Positions 24,777 to 33,126 of a stretch of DNA of 64,000 bases are shown piece after piece. This DNA is from Sphingobium indicum B90A. GTDB lineage: Bacteria; Pseudomonadota; Alphaproteobacteria; Sphingomonadales; Sphingomonadaceae. The DNA is taken from assembly GCF_000264945.2 (NCBI RefSeq), contig NZ_CP013070.1, positions 1,488,001 through 1,552,000 on the forward strand, in the 5' to 3' direction. The notes under the pieces were generated by a model, which saw nothing but the letters and a program-made list of their open reading frames with translations, ran no database searches and had not been told where the DNA came from. Within the stretch, counting starts at the first letter, position 1. Every line of letters begins with the position of its first letter. Both the position numbers and the translations under genes were made by a program.

Positions 24777-25384
24777 CCCTGGCGGAGCGGCTGCGGACCG
24801 CCCTCCGGGAAGGGCATGAGCGGGAGGTCGGCGTCCTGGCCGCCGACACCCGCGATCCCCGCATCGACGGCGACATCATGCTGTTTCCCGCCGCCGTGCT
24901 GGTCGCGATCACCGACCGCCCCGAACCCGGCCTGATCCTGACCCAGCGTTCGACCGGACTGCGCAAGCATGCGGGCCAGGTCGCTTTCCCCGGCGGGCGG
25001 GTCGACGACGACGACCCCGACGAAATCGCCGGCGCCCTGCGGGAAGCGCAGGAGGAGATCGGCCTCCTGCCCGACCTGGTCGACATCATCGGCACGTCGG
25101 ACCGCTATCACACCTTCACCGGCTTCGACATCGTCCCCGTGCTGGGCGTGATCCCGCCCGACCTCCCCCTCTTCCCGCAGGAGGCCGAGGTCGCCGACCT
25201 GTTCGAACTCCCCCTCTCCTACGCCCTGAACCCCGCCAACCGAATCAGAAGATCGATCGAATTTCAGGGTGTTGAAAGGCATTATTACGAAATATTCTGG
25301 GAAGGACGGCGCATCTGGGGCATCACCGCCGCCATCCTCGCCAATCTGTCGCGCAGGCTAGGCCATGACCAGCCTGCTGCCTGA
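24773..25384 (+). CDS. CoA pyrophosphatase (NUDIX hydrolase, NudL-like)
   Basis: A 203-residue NUDIX hydrolase that should cleave CoA or related CoA esters to 3',5'-ADP and 4'-phosphopantetheine. The NUDIX box is complete, starting GGRVDDDDPDEIAGALREA and ending QEEIGL, around residues 76-99, and the upstream LTQRSTGLRKHAGQVAFPGG is the UPF0035 signature of the CoA-specific branch. The start overlaps the DUF1285 stop and the 3' end runs 20 bases into the CCA-transferase gene, so the three genes are tightly coupled. Confidence 0.93.
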   Translation: MTLAERLRTALREGHEREVGVLAADTRDPRIDGDIMLFPAAVLVAITDRPEPGLILTQRSTGLRKHAGQVAFPGGRVDDDDPDEIAGALREAQEEIGLLPDLVDIIGTSDRYHTFTGFDIVPVLGVIPPDLPLFPQEAEVADLFELPLSYALNPANRIRRSIEFQGVERHYYEIFWEGRRIWGITAAILANLSRRLGHDQPAA

Positions 25385-26573
25385 CGCCGACTGGCGCCAC
25401 CGCCCCGGCCTGGACGCGCTGCTGAGGGCGCTTGGCGCGGAACAGGGCCTCGCCCGCTTCGTCGGCGGCGCGGTGCGCGACGGCCTTCTGGGCCTGCCGG
25501 TCAACGACCTGGACATCGCCACCGTGCTGGAGCCGCAATCCGTCATCGACCGCCTCAAGGCCGCCGGCATAAAGGCCGTGCCGACCGGCATCGACCATGG
25601 CACGATCACGGCGGTGATCAACGGCTGGCCGGTGGAGATCACGACCCTGCGCCGCGACGTCAGCACGGACGGCCGCCGCGCCACCATCGCCTATACCGAC
25701 GACTGGCGCGAAGACGCCGCCCGGCGCGATTTCACCATCAACGCGCTCTATGCCGACCCGCTGACCCACGCCATCACGGACTTCTTCGGCGGCGTCGCCG
25801 ACCTTCGCGCGCATCGCGTCCGCTTCATCGGCGACGCCGGCGCCCGCATCGCGGAGGATCATCTGCGCATCCTGCGCTATTTCCGCTTCCTCGCCCGCTT
25901 CGGCCATGACGAACCCGATGATGAGGCCTATGCCGCCTGCCGGCAGGCCGCCAACAGCCTGATGGCCCTCTCCCGCGAACGCATAGCGGACGAGCTGCTC
26001 AAGCTGCTCGCCCTGCCCCGCCCGCTGGCCTCGCTCCGGCTCATGGTCGACGGCGGCATATTGCTGCCCGTCCTTCCGGAGGTCGACCATGGCGGGCTGG
26101 CCCGCCTGTCCGCGCTGATCGATCGCGAGGCCGCCTCCGGCACCGCCCCGGCGGCCCTGCGCCGCCTGGCGGCCCTGCTTCCCCCGGACCCCCGCGTCGC
26201 CGACCAGGTCGGCGCCCGGCTCAAATTGTCCAACAAGGCCCGGAAGCGCCTGGCCACCGCGCTGGAGGGCGCAGCCTCCGCTCCGCCCCGCGCCCTCGCC
26301 TTCCGGATCGGCGTGGAAGGGGCCATCGACCGCATGCTGATCGATCCATCGGCGCCGCTCAACGACATGAAGCTGCTCGCGGGCTGGACGCCGCCGCGCC
26401 TGCCGCTGGGCGGCGGCGCCCTGATCGAGCGGGGCCTGCAACCCGGCCCGGACGTGGCGAAGGCGCTGGCGGAAGTTCAGGACATCTGGGTGGCGGAGGG
26501 CTTTCCCGACGAAGCCCGCCTGTCGGAAATCGCGGATCAGACCGTTTCGAAGTTCCAGCGCGCCCGCCAATAG
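25365..26573 (+). CDS. cca: CCA tRNA nucleotidyltransferase / poly(A) polymerase family
   Basis: A 402-residue class II nucleotidyltransferase that completes or repairs the CCA end of tRNA. The catalytic head is clear: RFVGGAVRDGLLGLPVNDLD followed by IATV, with the two metal-binding Asp in DLDIAT near residues 45-50. The ERIADELLKLL helix and the neck domain motifs GARIAEDHLRILRYFRF come next. The start lies inside the NUDIX gene, 20 bases before its stop. The last 37 bases overlap the convergent GGDEF/EAL gene at their 3' ends, so antisense interference is possible. Confidence 0.95.
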   Translation: MTSLLPDADWRHRPGLDALLRALGAEQGLARFVGGAVRDGLLGLPVNDLDIATVLEPQSVIDRLKAAGIKAVPTGIDHGTITAVINGWPVEITTLRRDVSTDGRRATIAYTDDWREDAARRDFTINALYADPLTHAITDFFGGVADLRAHRVRFIGDAGARIAEDHLRILRYFRFLARFGHDEPDDEAYAACRQAANSLMALSRERIADELLKLLALPRPLASLRLMVDGGILLPVLPEVDHGGLARLSALIDREAASGTAPAALRRLAALLPPDPRVADQVGARLKLSNKARKRLATALEGAASAPPRALAFRIGVEGAIDRMLIDPSAPLNDMKLLAGWTPPRLPLGGGALIERGLQPGPDVAKALAEVQDIWVAEGFPDEARLSEIADQTVSKFQRARQ

Positions 26574-28333
26574 TCATAGGCGTCGGCTTCGGGCATCGGC
26601 CGCGCGAAATAATAGCCCTGCCCCTGCCAGCAGCCCAGATTCTGCAACGCATGGGCCAGTTCCTGCGTCTCGATGCCCTCGGCCGTCACGTGCAGCCCCA
26701 GCGATTCGGCCAGCGACAGGATGGTCCGCACCATGATCTCCTTGTCCCGGTCCTCCAGCATGGAGGTCACGAAACTGCGGTCGATCTTCAATATGTCGAT
26801 GGGCAGGCTGTGCAGGCTCGCCAGGTTGGAATAGCCGGTGCCGAAATCGTCCATGGCGATCGGCATGTGCAGGTCCTTGAGCGCGAACAGCAGCTTCCGG
26901 GCCTTTTCCGGATCGGCGATGATGGCGCTTTCGGTCAGTTCCGCGGTCATGCGCTTGCCCGAAATGCCCGAATAGCGCAGCGCCTCCTCGAACATGGAGG
27001 CGACATCGTCCCGCGCCATCTGAATGGGGGACAGGTTCACATTGACGCCCAACGGCGCCGGCTGGCCGAATTTCGCGTCCCACCGGCTGAGCGCCTGCGC
27101 CGCCTCATAGGCCGCCCAGCGCCCCAGGGAGGTGATCAGCCCGCTTTCCTCCGCCACGGCGATGAATTCGGCGGGCGAGACATGGCCCAGTTCCTCGTCC
27201 TCCCACCGCGCCAGCGCCTCGAAACCCGTGACTTCCCCGGTCTGGAGGTGGATGAGCGGCTGGTAGGCCAGGGTCAGCCCGCCCTGCGCCAGCGCGTCGC
27301 GCAACCGGCTCTCGACGGAGAAGCGCCGCTGCGCCTCCTTGAGCACGCCGTTGCGATAGATTTCCACCTTGCCGCTGCGCTTGGCGATCTTCACCGCGGC
27401 CTGCGCCTTGCGCACCACGTCCTCGGGATCTTCGCTCAGGCTGGTCGACAGGGCGCAGCCGATCGCGCAATCGACCCTGATCTGCAGATCGCTCAGCCTG
27501 ATCGGATAGCTCAGCGCATCGCGAATGCGCTGAACGATGTGAAGGGCGTCGGACAAGCCGTTGTTAAGACGGGCGAAGATCGCGAAATCATTGCCGCCGA
27601 TGCGCGCCAGCACATCGCCCTGGCGCAGGCCCGACTTCAACCGCTTGGCGACGGTGATCAGCAATTCGTCGCCGGCCATCGGCCCCAGCGATTCATTGAC
27701 CCGGCTGAACCGGCTGAGATCGATGGCGATGACGCCGAACTGCGCATTTTCCGGCCAGGGCGCGTTGGTCAGCCGGTCTTCGATCTCTTCGCCGAAACCC
27801 GTCCGGTTGGGCAGCGCCGTCAACCCGTCGGACAGCAATTCCCGCCTCAGATTCTTCTCGATGGTCCGGTCGCTGGTGCGGTCGAGCGCCGTGAACAGGA
27901 AAAGGTCGGGCTTGCCGTCCCGTTTCGGCAGGCGGCCGACCGTGCAATAGAAATATTCCGGTCCCAGCGCCCCGTCGCGGCGCAATTCGAATCCTTCCGA
28001 ATCGCGGCCGGACAGGATGCTCTCCACGATTCGCTTGCGCCATTCGGCCGCGTGGGACCGTTCGGCCTTGCCCGACAGGATGCACTCGAAGCTGTGCGCG
28101 AAGGCCGCATTGGCCCCAACCATGGCTAATCGATTGTTCTCGAACGATAATATGGTGGCGGGAAAGGGCAATGCCGCCATCCAGTCGGGCATCGGCAGCG
28201 TCGGCGAAGGATGCGCGCCGTCATGCCCCGAAAGAAGCTTGACGTCCGGCGTTTCTGTGGGCCGATCGCGCATCGACATGGATTCCATGGCCCCGGCGAT
28301 AGGGCCAAAGGGTAAATATTCGGGAAACGACAT
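26537..28333 (-). CDS. GGDEF/EAL domain protein, probable c-di-GMP phosphodiesterase
   Basis: A 598-residue signalling protein. Order: a poorly conserved PAS-like N-terminus (about 50-150), GGDEF domain (about 165-330), EAL domain (about 345-590). The cyclase signature is degenerate, GGNDF instead of GGDEF, so diguanylate cyclase activity is unlikely. The phosphodiesterase side looks intact: EALARW, NVNLSP, ELTESA, DDFGTGYSN, ILKIDRSF and AEGIET supply the metal and base residues. No membrane helix is seen, so it is probably cytoplasmic. It should lower c-di-GMP, perhaps affecting polysaccharide output. Its 3' end overlaps cca by 37 bases. Confidence 0.92.
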   Translation of the reverse strand: MSFPEYLPFGPIAGAMESMSMRDRPTETPDVKLLSGHDGAHPSPTLPMPDWMAALPFPATILSFENNRLAMVGANAAFAHSFECILSGKAERSHAAEWRKRIVESILSGRDSEGFELRRDGALGPEYFYCTVGRLPKRDGKPDLFLFTALDRTSDRTIEKNLRRELLSDGLTALPNRTGFGEEIEDRLTNAPWPENAQFGVIAIDLSRFSRVNESLGPMAGDELLITVAKRLKSGLRQGDVLARIGGNDFAIFARLNNGLSDALHIVQRIRDALSYPIRLSDLQIRVDCAIGCALSTSLSEDPEDVVRKAQAAVKIAKRSGKVEIYRNGVLKEAQRRFSVESRLRDALAQGGLTLAYQPLIHLQTGEVTGFEALARWEDEELGHVSPAEFIAVAEESGLITSLGRWAAYEAAQALSRWDAKFGQPAPLGVNVNLSPIQMARDDVASMFEEALRYSGISGKRMTAELTESAIIADPEKARKLLFALKDLHMPIAMDDFGTGYSNLASLHSLPIDILKIDRSFVTSMLEDRDKEIMVRTILSLAESLGLHVTAEGIETQELAHALQNLGCWQGQGYYFARPMPEADAYDYWRARWNFETV

Positions 28334-28373
28334 TCCCGGGATTTCGATGCGATGATAGCGAAAAATCCGTTTG

Positions 28374-30662
28374 TCAGAAACGGTTATCGCGGGGGAAGCC
28401 GGTGGGCGGCATCCGCCCGGCCGCGCCCCTGGCGACGCGCCATGGCGTCATGTCCGCTTCCGTGCGCACCCGCCCCGTCCCGCCGCCCATGGCCCAGCTA
28501 AGCCCGTCCGACAGGCGGAAGGCGATGGCGTCCGACAGGCCGCCGTCGCGGTATCGCTGCATCTGCACGCCCTGCCCCCGCGCCATGCGCGGCATTTCGA
28601 TCAGGGAAAAGACCAGCAGCTTGCGATTCTCGCCCACCACGGCGACGCTGTCGGCATCGGGCGCGATGGGATGCACGACGCTCAGCTTCGCGCCGGTGCG
28701 GACATTGACCACCTGCTTGCCCTTGCGGGTTTCCGCGATCACGTCGGCCACCGCCGCCACGAAGCCCCGCCCGTCGGATGACGCCAGCAGCAGTTCGCCG
28801 CCGGTCCGCGCAGGCATCAGCGCGACGATCTGGCCGGTGCCGTCCATGTCGACCAGCGACCGCACCGGATCGCCGAAACCGCGCCCGCCCGGCAGCTTGT
28901 CCGCGCCCAGGGTGAAGATGCGCCCGGTCTCCGTCGCCAGCAGCAGCTTGTCGGTGGTCTGCGCGTGGAAGGCGATCATCGGACCGTCGCCTTCCTTGAA
29001 TTTCAGCGTATCGGCGGAGGCCAGGTCGCGATGCCCGCTCATCGCCCTGATCCAGCCGCGTTCGGACAGGATCACGGTGATCGGCTCCTTCTCGATCATC
29101 GCCTCCAGCGGGATTTCCCGCGCCGGCGCCGCCTCCTCGACCAAAGTACGCCGCCTGCCGAAATCGCTGTCGGGCGAATAGCGCTTGCGCAGGTCCGCCA
29201 GATCCTTCTTCAGCCGCGTCCGCTGCCGCGCCGGGCTTTCGACCAGCTTGATGAGGTCATCCCGTTCCTTCAGCAGTTCCGAATGTTCGCGCCGCAGTTC
29301 CATCTCCTCCAGCTTGCGCAAGCTGCGCAGCCGCATGTTCAGGATCGCCTCGGCCTGCCGGTCGTTCAGGCCGAATTCGGCCATCATCACCTCTTTCGGC
29401 TCATCCTCCGTCCGGATGATCTCGATCACCCGGTCCAGGTTCAGATAGGCGATGATATAGCCGTCCAGCAGCTCCAGCCGCGCCGCGATCTTGTCCAGCC
29501 GGTGCTGGGCGCGCTTCACCAGCACGTCGATCTGGTGCTTCAGCCATTCGATCAGGACCGGCTTCAACCCCAGCACCCTGGGCGTGCGCGTGGCGTCCAG
29601 CACGTTCAGGTTCAGCGGGAAGCGGTTTTCCAGGTCGGTCAGCCGGAACAGGCTGTCCATCAGCACGTCCGGGTCGACGGTGCGGGCGCGGGGTTCGATG
29701 ACGATGCGGATCAGTTCGTCGCTCTCGTCCCGCACATCGGCCAGTATCGGCAGCTTCCTGTCGTTGATCAGCGCCGCGATCTGCTCGATCAGCTTGGACT
29801 TCTGCACCTGGAAGGGGATTTGCGTGACCACCGCGACCCATGTGCCGCGCCCGCCATCCTCCTTGTGCCAGCGGGCGCGGGTTCGAAACGATCCACGCCC
29901 CGTCGCATAAGCCTCTGAAATGATGGAAGGACTGTCCACCAGCACGCCACCGGTCGGAAAGTCCGGCCCGCGCACGATCCGCATCAGCTCGGCATGTTCG
30001 GCGTCCGGATTGTCGATCAGCAGGCTGGCCGCGTCGATCAGTTCGGCGACATTGTGCGGCGGGATGCTGGTCGCCATGCCGACCGCGATGCCGCTGGCGC
30101 CGTTGGCCAGCAGGTTGGGGAAGAGGCCGGGAAACACCTCCGGCTCCTGATCCTCGCCATTATAGGTGGGACGGAATTCGACGGTGCCCTCGTCCAGCCC
30201 CGCCATCAGGTCGGCGGCGGCCTGCGTCAGCCGCGCTTCGGTATAACGCATCGCCGCCGCATTATCGCCGTCGATATTGCCGAAATTGCCCTGTCCGTCG
30301 ACCAGCGGCGTGCGCAGCGAGAAATCCTGCGCCAGCCGCACCATGGCGTCATAGACCGACGCGTCGCCATGCGGGTGATATTTGCCGATGACGTCGCCGA
30401 CGACGCGGGCGCATTTCTTGTAGGACGTGGTGTTGCGCGCCGGATTGGCGACCAGCACGTCCGGCGAAGCCCCGCCCGGCTCCATCTTGAGCAACCGCAT
30501 CGCCCACAGCAGCCGCCGGTGCACCGGCTTCAACCCGTCGCGCAGGTCCGGCAACGACCGCGCCGTGATGGTGGAGAGCGCATAGACGAGGTAGCGCTGC
30601 GACAGCGCATCGTCGAACGGGTGATCCTTGATAGCGTCGAACGGGTCGCGAAAATCGGTCAT
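28374..30662 (-). CDS. parC: DNA topoisomerase IV subunit A
   Basis: A 762-residue type IIA topoisomerase subunit that decatenates daughter chromosomes with ParE. The DNA-cleaving Tyr is in [11 protein letters not shown] near residue 137, after the winged-helix region [20 protein letters not shown] (quinolone-determining region: GDASVYD keeps Ser and an acidic-position Tyr-Asp, that is, no obvious resistance change). The C-terminal beta-pinwheel is shorter than in GyrA and lacks a clear GyrA-box, which supports ParC over GyrA. The start is the usual one. It is the gene downstream of LysR, separated by a nested inverted repeat. Confidence 0.95.
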   Translation of the reverse strand: MTDFRDPFDAIKDHPFDDALSQRYLVYALSTITARSLPDLRDGLKPVHRRLLWAMRLLKMEPGGASPDVLVANPARNTTSYKKCARVVGDVIGKYHPHGDASVYDAMVRLAQDFSLRTPLVDGQGNFGNIDGDNAAAMRYTEARLTQAAADLMAGLDEGTVEFRPTYNGEDQEPEVFPGLFPNLLANGASGIAVGMATSIPPHNVAELIDAASLLIDNPDAEHAELMRIVRGPDFPTGGVLVDSPSIISEAYATGRGSFRTRARWHKEDGGRGTWVAVVTQIPFQVQKSKLIEQIAALINDRKLPILADVRDESDELIRIVIEPRARTVDPDVLMDSLFRLTDLENRFPLNLNVLDATRTPRVLGLKPVLIEWLKHQIDVLVKRAQHRLDKIAARLELLDGYIIAYLNLDRVIEIIRTEDEPKEVMMAEFGLNDRQAEAILNMRLRSLRKLEEMELRREHSELLKERDDLIKLVESPARQRTRLKKDLADLRKRYSPDSDFGRRRTLVEEAAPAREIPLEAMIEKEPITVILSERGWIRAMSGHRDLASADTLKFKEGDGPMIAFHAQTTDKLLLATETGRIFTLGADKLPGGRGFGDPVRSLVDMDGTGQIVALMPARTGGELLLASSDGRGFVAAVADVIAETRKGKQVVNVRTGAKLSVVHPIAPDADSVAVVGENRKLLVFSLIEMPRMARGQGVQMQRYRDGGLSDAIAFRLSDGLSWAMGGGTGRVRTEADMTPWRVARGAAGRMPPTGFPRDNRF

Positions 30663-30714
30663 CCCGACGGGGAATAGCAGCGCCGCGACAAAACGGAAAC
30701 GGAGTTTAATCCCA

Positions 30715-31033
30715 CCCTGCTCCTGCGAAGGCAGGAGTCCAGTTCGCCCCAGGCAGCGTGGACAAATTCAAGACCCGCCGGACTGAGTAATTTGGGTGGA
30801 AAGCGGAACTATCCTATTCCTCCCCATCGAGAGATGGGGAGGGGGACCGCGCGAAGCGTGGTGGAGGGGAAAAGGCACGACCTCCGAAATTTCCCCTCCA
30901 CCAGCCTGCGGCTGGTCCCCCTCCCCACGCTTCGCGTAGGGAGGAATGATGTCCGGAAATGCCCATCCCCCACGTCCCGAATTTGTCCAAGCGGCCCAGG
31001 GCGGAACTGGTTTCCCGCCTTAGCAGGAACACG
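30715..31033. repeat. Nested inverted-repeat element between the LysR gene and parC
   Basis: Outer arms at about 30718-30769 and 30979-31030 are diverged inverted copies; the left one carries the CTCCTGCGAAGGCAGGAG motif of the dispersed palindromes. Inner arms at about 30815-30873 and 30890-30947 are again inverted copies of a G-rich unit (GGGGAGGGGGACC...). The inner unit includes a hairpin with a GAGA loop (CCCCATC/GATGGGG). No credible ORF lies inside, and several short ones are artefacts of the symmetry. It fills the 386-base gap. Confidence 0.8.
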
Positions 31034-31048
31034 CAACATCAACGCGCT

Positions 31049-31969
31049 TCACCGCGGCAAAAACCGCCCTTCCGGGTCCGCCGCGATCTCCCGCGCAAAC
31101 TCCGCGCCGATCCAGTCGCGAAACGCCTTCACCTTCGCGGTGTTGCGCGCATGGGGCGGATAGACCACCCAATAGCTCGCTCGCTCCCGAACATAGGAGG
31201 GCACGGCCTCGACCAGCAATCCGGCCTCCACCTCCGCCTTCCACAGGAAGGGATTGACGATGGCCACCCCCTGCCCCGCCATGGCGGCGCGGCCCTCCAT
31301 CACCTGGGAATCGAGCGCGATGGCGGGCGGAAGCCCCTTGCCGTCCGCCTCCACCCCCACGGCGGCGAACCATTCATGCCACCACATGTCGTCCGGCGAC
31401 AGGCGCGGCATGGCGTGCAGCGCCCGTGCATCGGCAATGGGTCCGTTCGCCGCCAGCCAGGCCGGGCTGCAAAGCGGCGCCAGCCGGTTGTGGGTCAGCA
31501 GCTTCGCCTCCAGCCCCGGCCATTCGCCCCGCCCGCCCCGCACAGCCACGTCCACGCCGTCGCGGGCCAGGTCCACCACCCGGTCGGTCGCGTCGATCCG
31601 CACGGCCAGCCCCGGCTGGCCCATCTGGAACGTCCCGATCCGCTGGGCGAGCCAGAGATGCGCGAAGCTGTTGGTGCAACTGATCGTCAGGATCGTCATA
31701 TGGTCCTGCGTCAGCGCGGCGAACCCCTCCCGCATCTGGTCGAAGGCGCGGGACACGACCGTCGCGATCTCCCGCCCCCTGTCGGTCAGCGCCACTTTCC
31801 GTCCCGCCCGCTGGAACAGGCTGATGCCCAGCCGCTCCTCCAGCAACTTCACCTGATAGCTGACCGCCGCCTGGGTCATCCCCAATTCCTGCGCGGCGGC
31901 GGTGAAATTCTCCAGCCGTGCGGCGGCTTCGAACACGCGGACGGCTGACAGGGGCGGCAATGGTCTCAT
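31049..31969 (-). CDS. LysR family transcriptional regulator (GcvA-like)
   Basis: A 306-residue regulator. The winged helix-turn-helix is at the N-terminus: LSAVRVFEAAARLENFTAAA, then QELGMTQAAVSYQVKLLEERL. The effector domain has the GcvA/AmpR-type traits AVRGGRGEWPGLEAKLL and GQGVAIVNPFLW. The start MRPLPPLSAVR is used; an open frame continues upstream but without a family-like sequence. It diverges from a 48-residue ORF, with 127 bases between them, the classical place for a LysR operator. The ligand and target genes are unknown. Confidence 0.92.
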   Translation of the reverse strand: MRPLPPLSAVRVFEAAARLENFTAAAQELGMTQAAVSYQVKLLEERLGISLFQRAGRKVALTDRGREIATVVSRAFDQMREGFAALTQDHMTILTISCTNSFAHLWLAQRIGTFQMGQPGLAVRIDATDRVVDLARDGVDVAVRGGRGEWPGLEAKLLTHNRLAPLCSPAWLAANGPIADARALHAMPRLSPDDMWWHEWFAAVGVEADGKGLPPAIALDSQVMEGRAAMAGQGVAIVNPFLWKAEVEAGLLVEAVPSYVRERASYWVVYPPHARNTAKVKAFRDWIGAEFAREIAADPEGRFLPR

Positions 31970-32096
31970 GCGCCATGGATAAGCCAGCCTTATGATTCCC
32001 GTCCACCCTTTTGTTGGCCGCCCTCCTGAAAAAGAGCGATAGGAAATCCCGAAAAACGCCATTCATTCTCCACAACGTTCATGGAAAGGAACTGTC

Positions 32097-32243
32097 ATGC
32101 ATATGTCCAAGGACGCCCGGCTGTCCCCCCGCGCCCATGAAACCGCCCAGGATCGCCCGGATCTGATCGCCTCCATCATGCAGGCCTTCCGCGCGCTCCA
32201 CCGCATCGCCTGGTCGGCGCCCTGGGCGGAGGAACGGCGGTGA
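32097..32243 (+). CDS. Small ORF (48 aa) divergent from the LysR gene
   Basis: The frame reads MHMSKDARLSPRAH, continues through an amphipathic segment LIASIMQAFRALHRIAW, and ends WAEERR. It has a convincing ribosome-binding site (GGAAAGGA, seven bases ahead of the ATG) and codon use with G/C in third positions like real genes here. I recognise no family. Divergence from a LysR-type regulator suggests it could be that regulator's target or first gene of its regulon. It may still be spurious because it is so short. Confidence 0.5.
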   Translation: MHMSKDARLSPRAHETAQDRPDLIASIMQAFRALHRIAWSAPWAEERR

Positions 32244-32313
32244 AGCCCCGCAAAAATCGCGAACAGGGTTCAACGGGGCTTGCACAATCCGCGCCACGCG
32301 CCAACTTGCGCGC

Positions 32314-33078
32314 GTGTCCGATTCCCGTCTTTCCCCTGTTCCCCATCTTCCCCCTCCGCCGCCCCGGCTGCTGACCGGGGCCGCGCTGTTCCTCGATTTC
32401 GACGGAACGCTGGCCCCCATAGCCGACACGCCCGACGGCGTGGAGGTCGATGACGACCTGCTCGCTCTGCTCGGCCGCCTGCGCGATCGGCTCGAGGGGC
32501 GGCTTGCCATCGTCAGCGGCCGATCCGTCGCCACCCTGCGCGATTTCGGCTTCGGGCAGTTCCTGCTCGCCGGAACCCATGGGCTGGAACTGGCGGAACC
32601 CGGCCGCCCCATAGAGGCGCCCGCCCGCCTGCCCGCGATCAATGAGGCGGAAGCCGCCTTCCAGACCTTCGCGTCCGGCAAGCCCGGCGTCCTTGTCGAG
32701 CGCAAGACGATCAGCGTCGGCCTGCATTTCCGCGGCGCGCCCCAATGGGGCCGGGAGGCGGGCGACCTCGCCGCCGGCCTGGCGGACCGGCTCGACCTCG
32801 CGCTCCAGCCGGGCAAGATGCTCTACGAACTGCGTCCCAGCGGCGGCGACAAGGGCAGCGCCGTCCGCGCGCTGATGCGCCGCGCGCCCATGGCCGGCGG
32901 CACGCCGTTGTTCATCGGCGACGACGTCACCGATGAGGAGGGCTTTGCCGTGGCGCGCGATCTGGGCGGCGCCGGCATTCTCGTCGGCGTGCCCCGGGCG
33001 ACGCTCGCCGCATTCTCTTTGGAACAGGTTGCCGCCGTCAGGCATTATCTGGCTCAGGGGGTCGCTGGCACCGACTGA
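32314..33078 (+). CDS. otsB: Trehalose-6-phosphate phosphatase
   Basis: HAD-superfamily phosphatase of 254 residues that makes trehalose from trehalose 6-phosphate. The nucleophile motif is FLDFDGTLAPI near residues 27-37, the second motif is IVSGRS, and the Mg-binding motif is FIGDDVTDEEGF near residue 205. The start is a GTG (32314); the first 20 residues are a proline-rich leader that may not be conserved. It begins the cluster otsB - GH15 - otsA, whose members overlap or nearly touch, so the three probably form one operon for osmotic and stress protection. Confidence 0.95.
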   Translation: MSDSRLSPVPHLPPPPPRLLTGAALFLDFDGTLAPIADTPDGVEVDDDLLALLGRLRDRLEGRLAIVSGRSVATLRDFGFGQFLLAGTHGLELAEPGRPIEAPARLPAINEAEAAFQTFASGKPGVLVERKTISVGLHFRGAPQWGREAGDLAAGLADRLDLALQPGKMLYELRPSGGDKGSAVRALMRRAPMAGGTPLFIGDDVTDEEGFAVARDLGGAGILVGVPRATLAAFSLEQVAAVRHYLAQGVAGTD

Positions 33079-33126
33079 TCCGATGGTCCGGCGCCCCCGT
33101 CGTGCACGAACAAGGGGGACGGACCG

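Noticed and set aside
30715..31033. CRISPR array
   Set aside because: Repeats are few, inverted and nested, not direct and regularly spaced; no cas genes are nearby.
30792..31163. Short ORFs on both strands within the nested repeat
   Set aside because: They mirror each other because of the inverted repeat symmetry and hold no domain.
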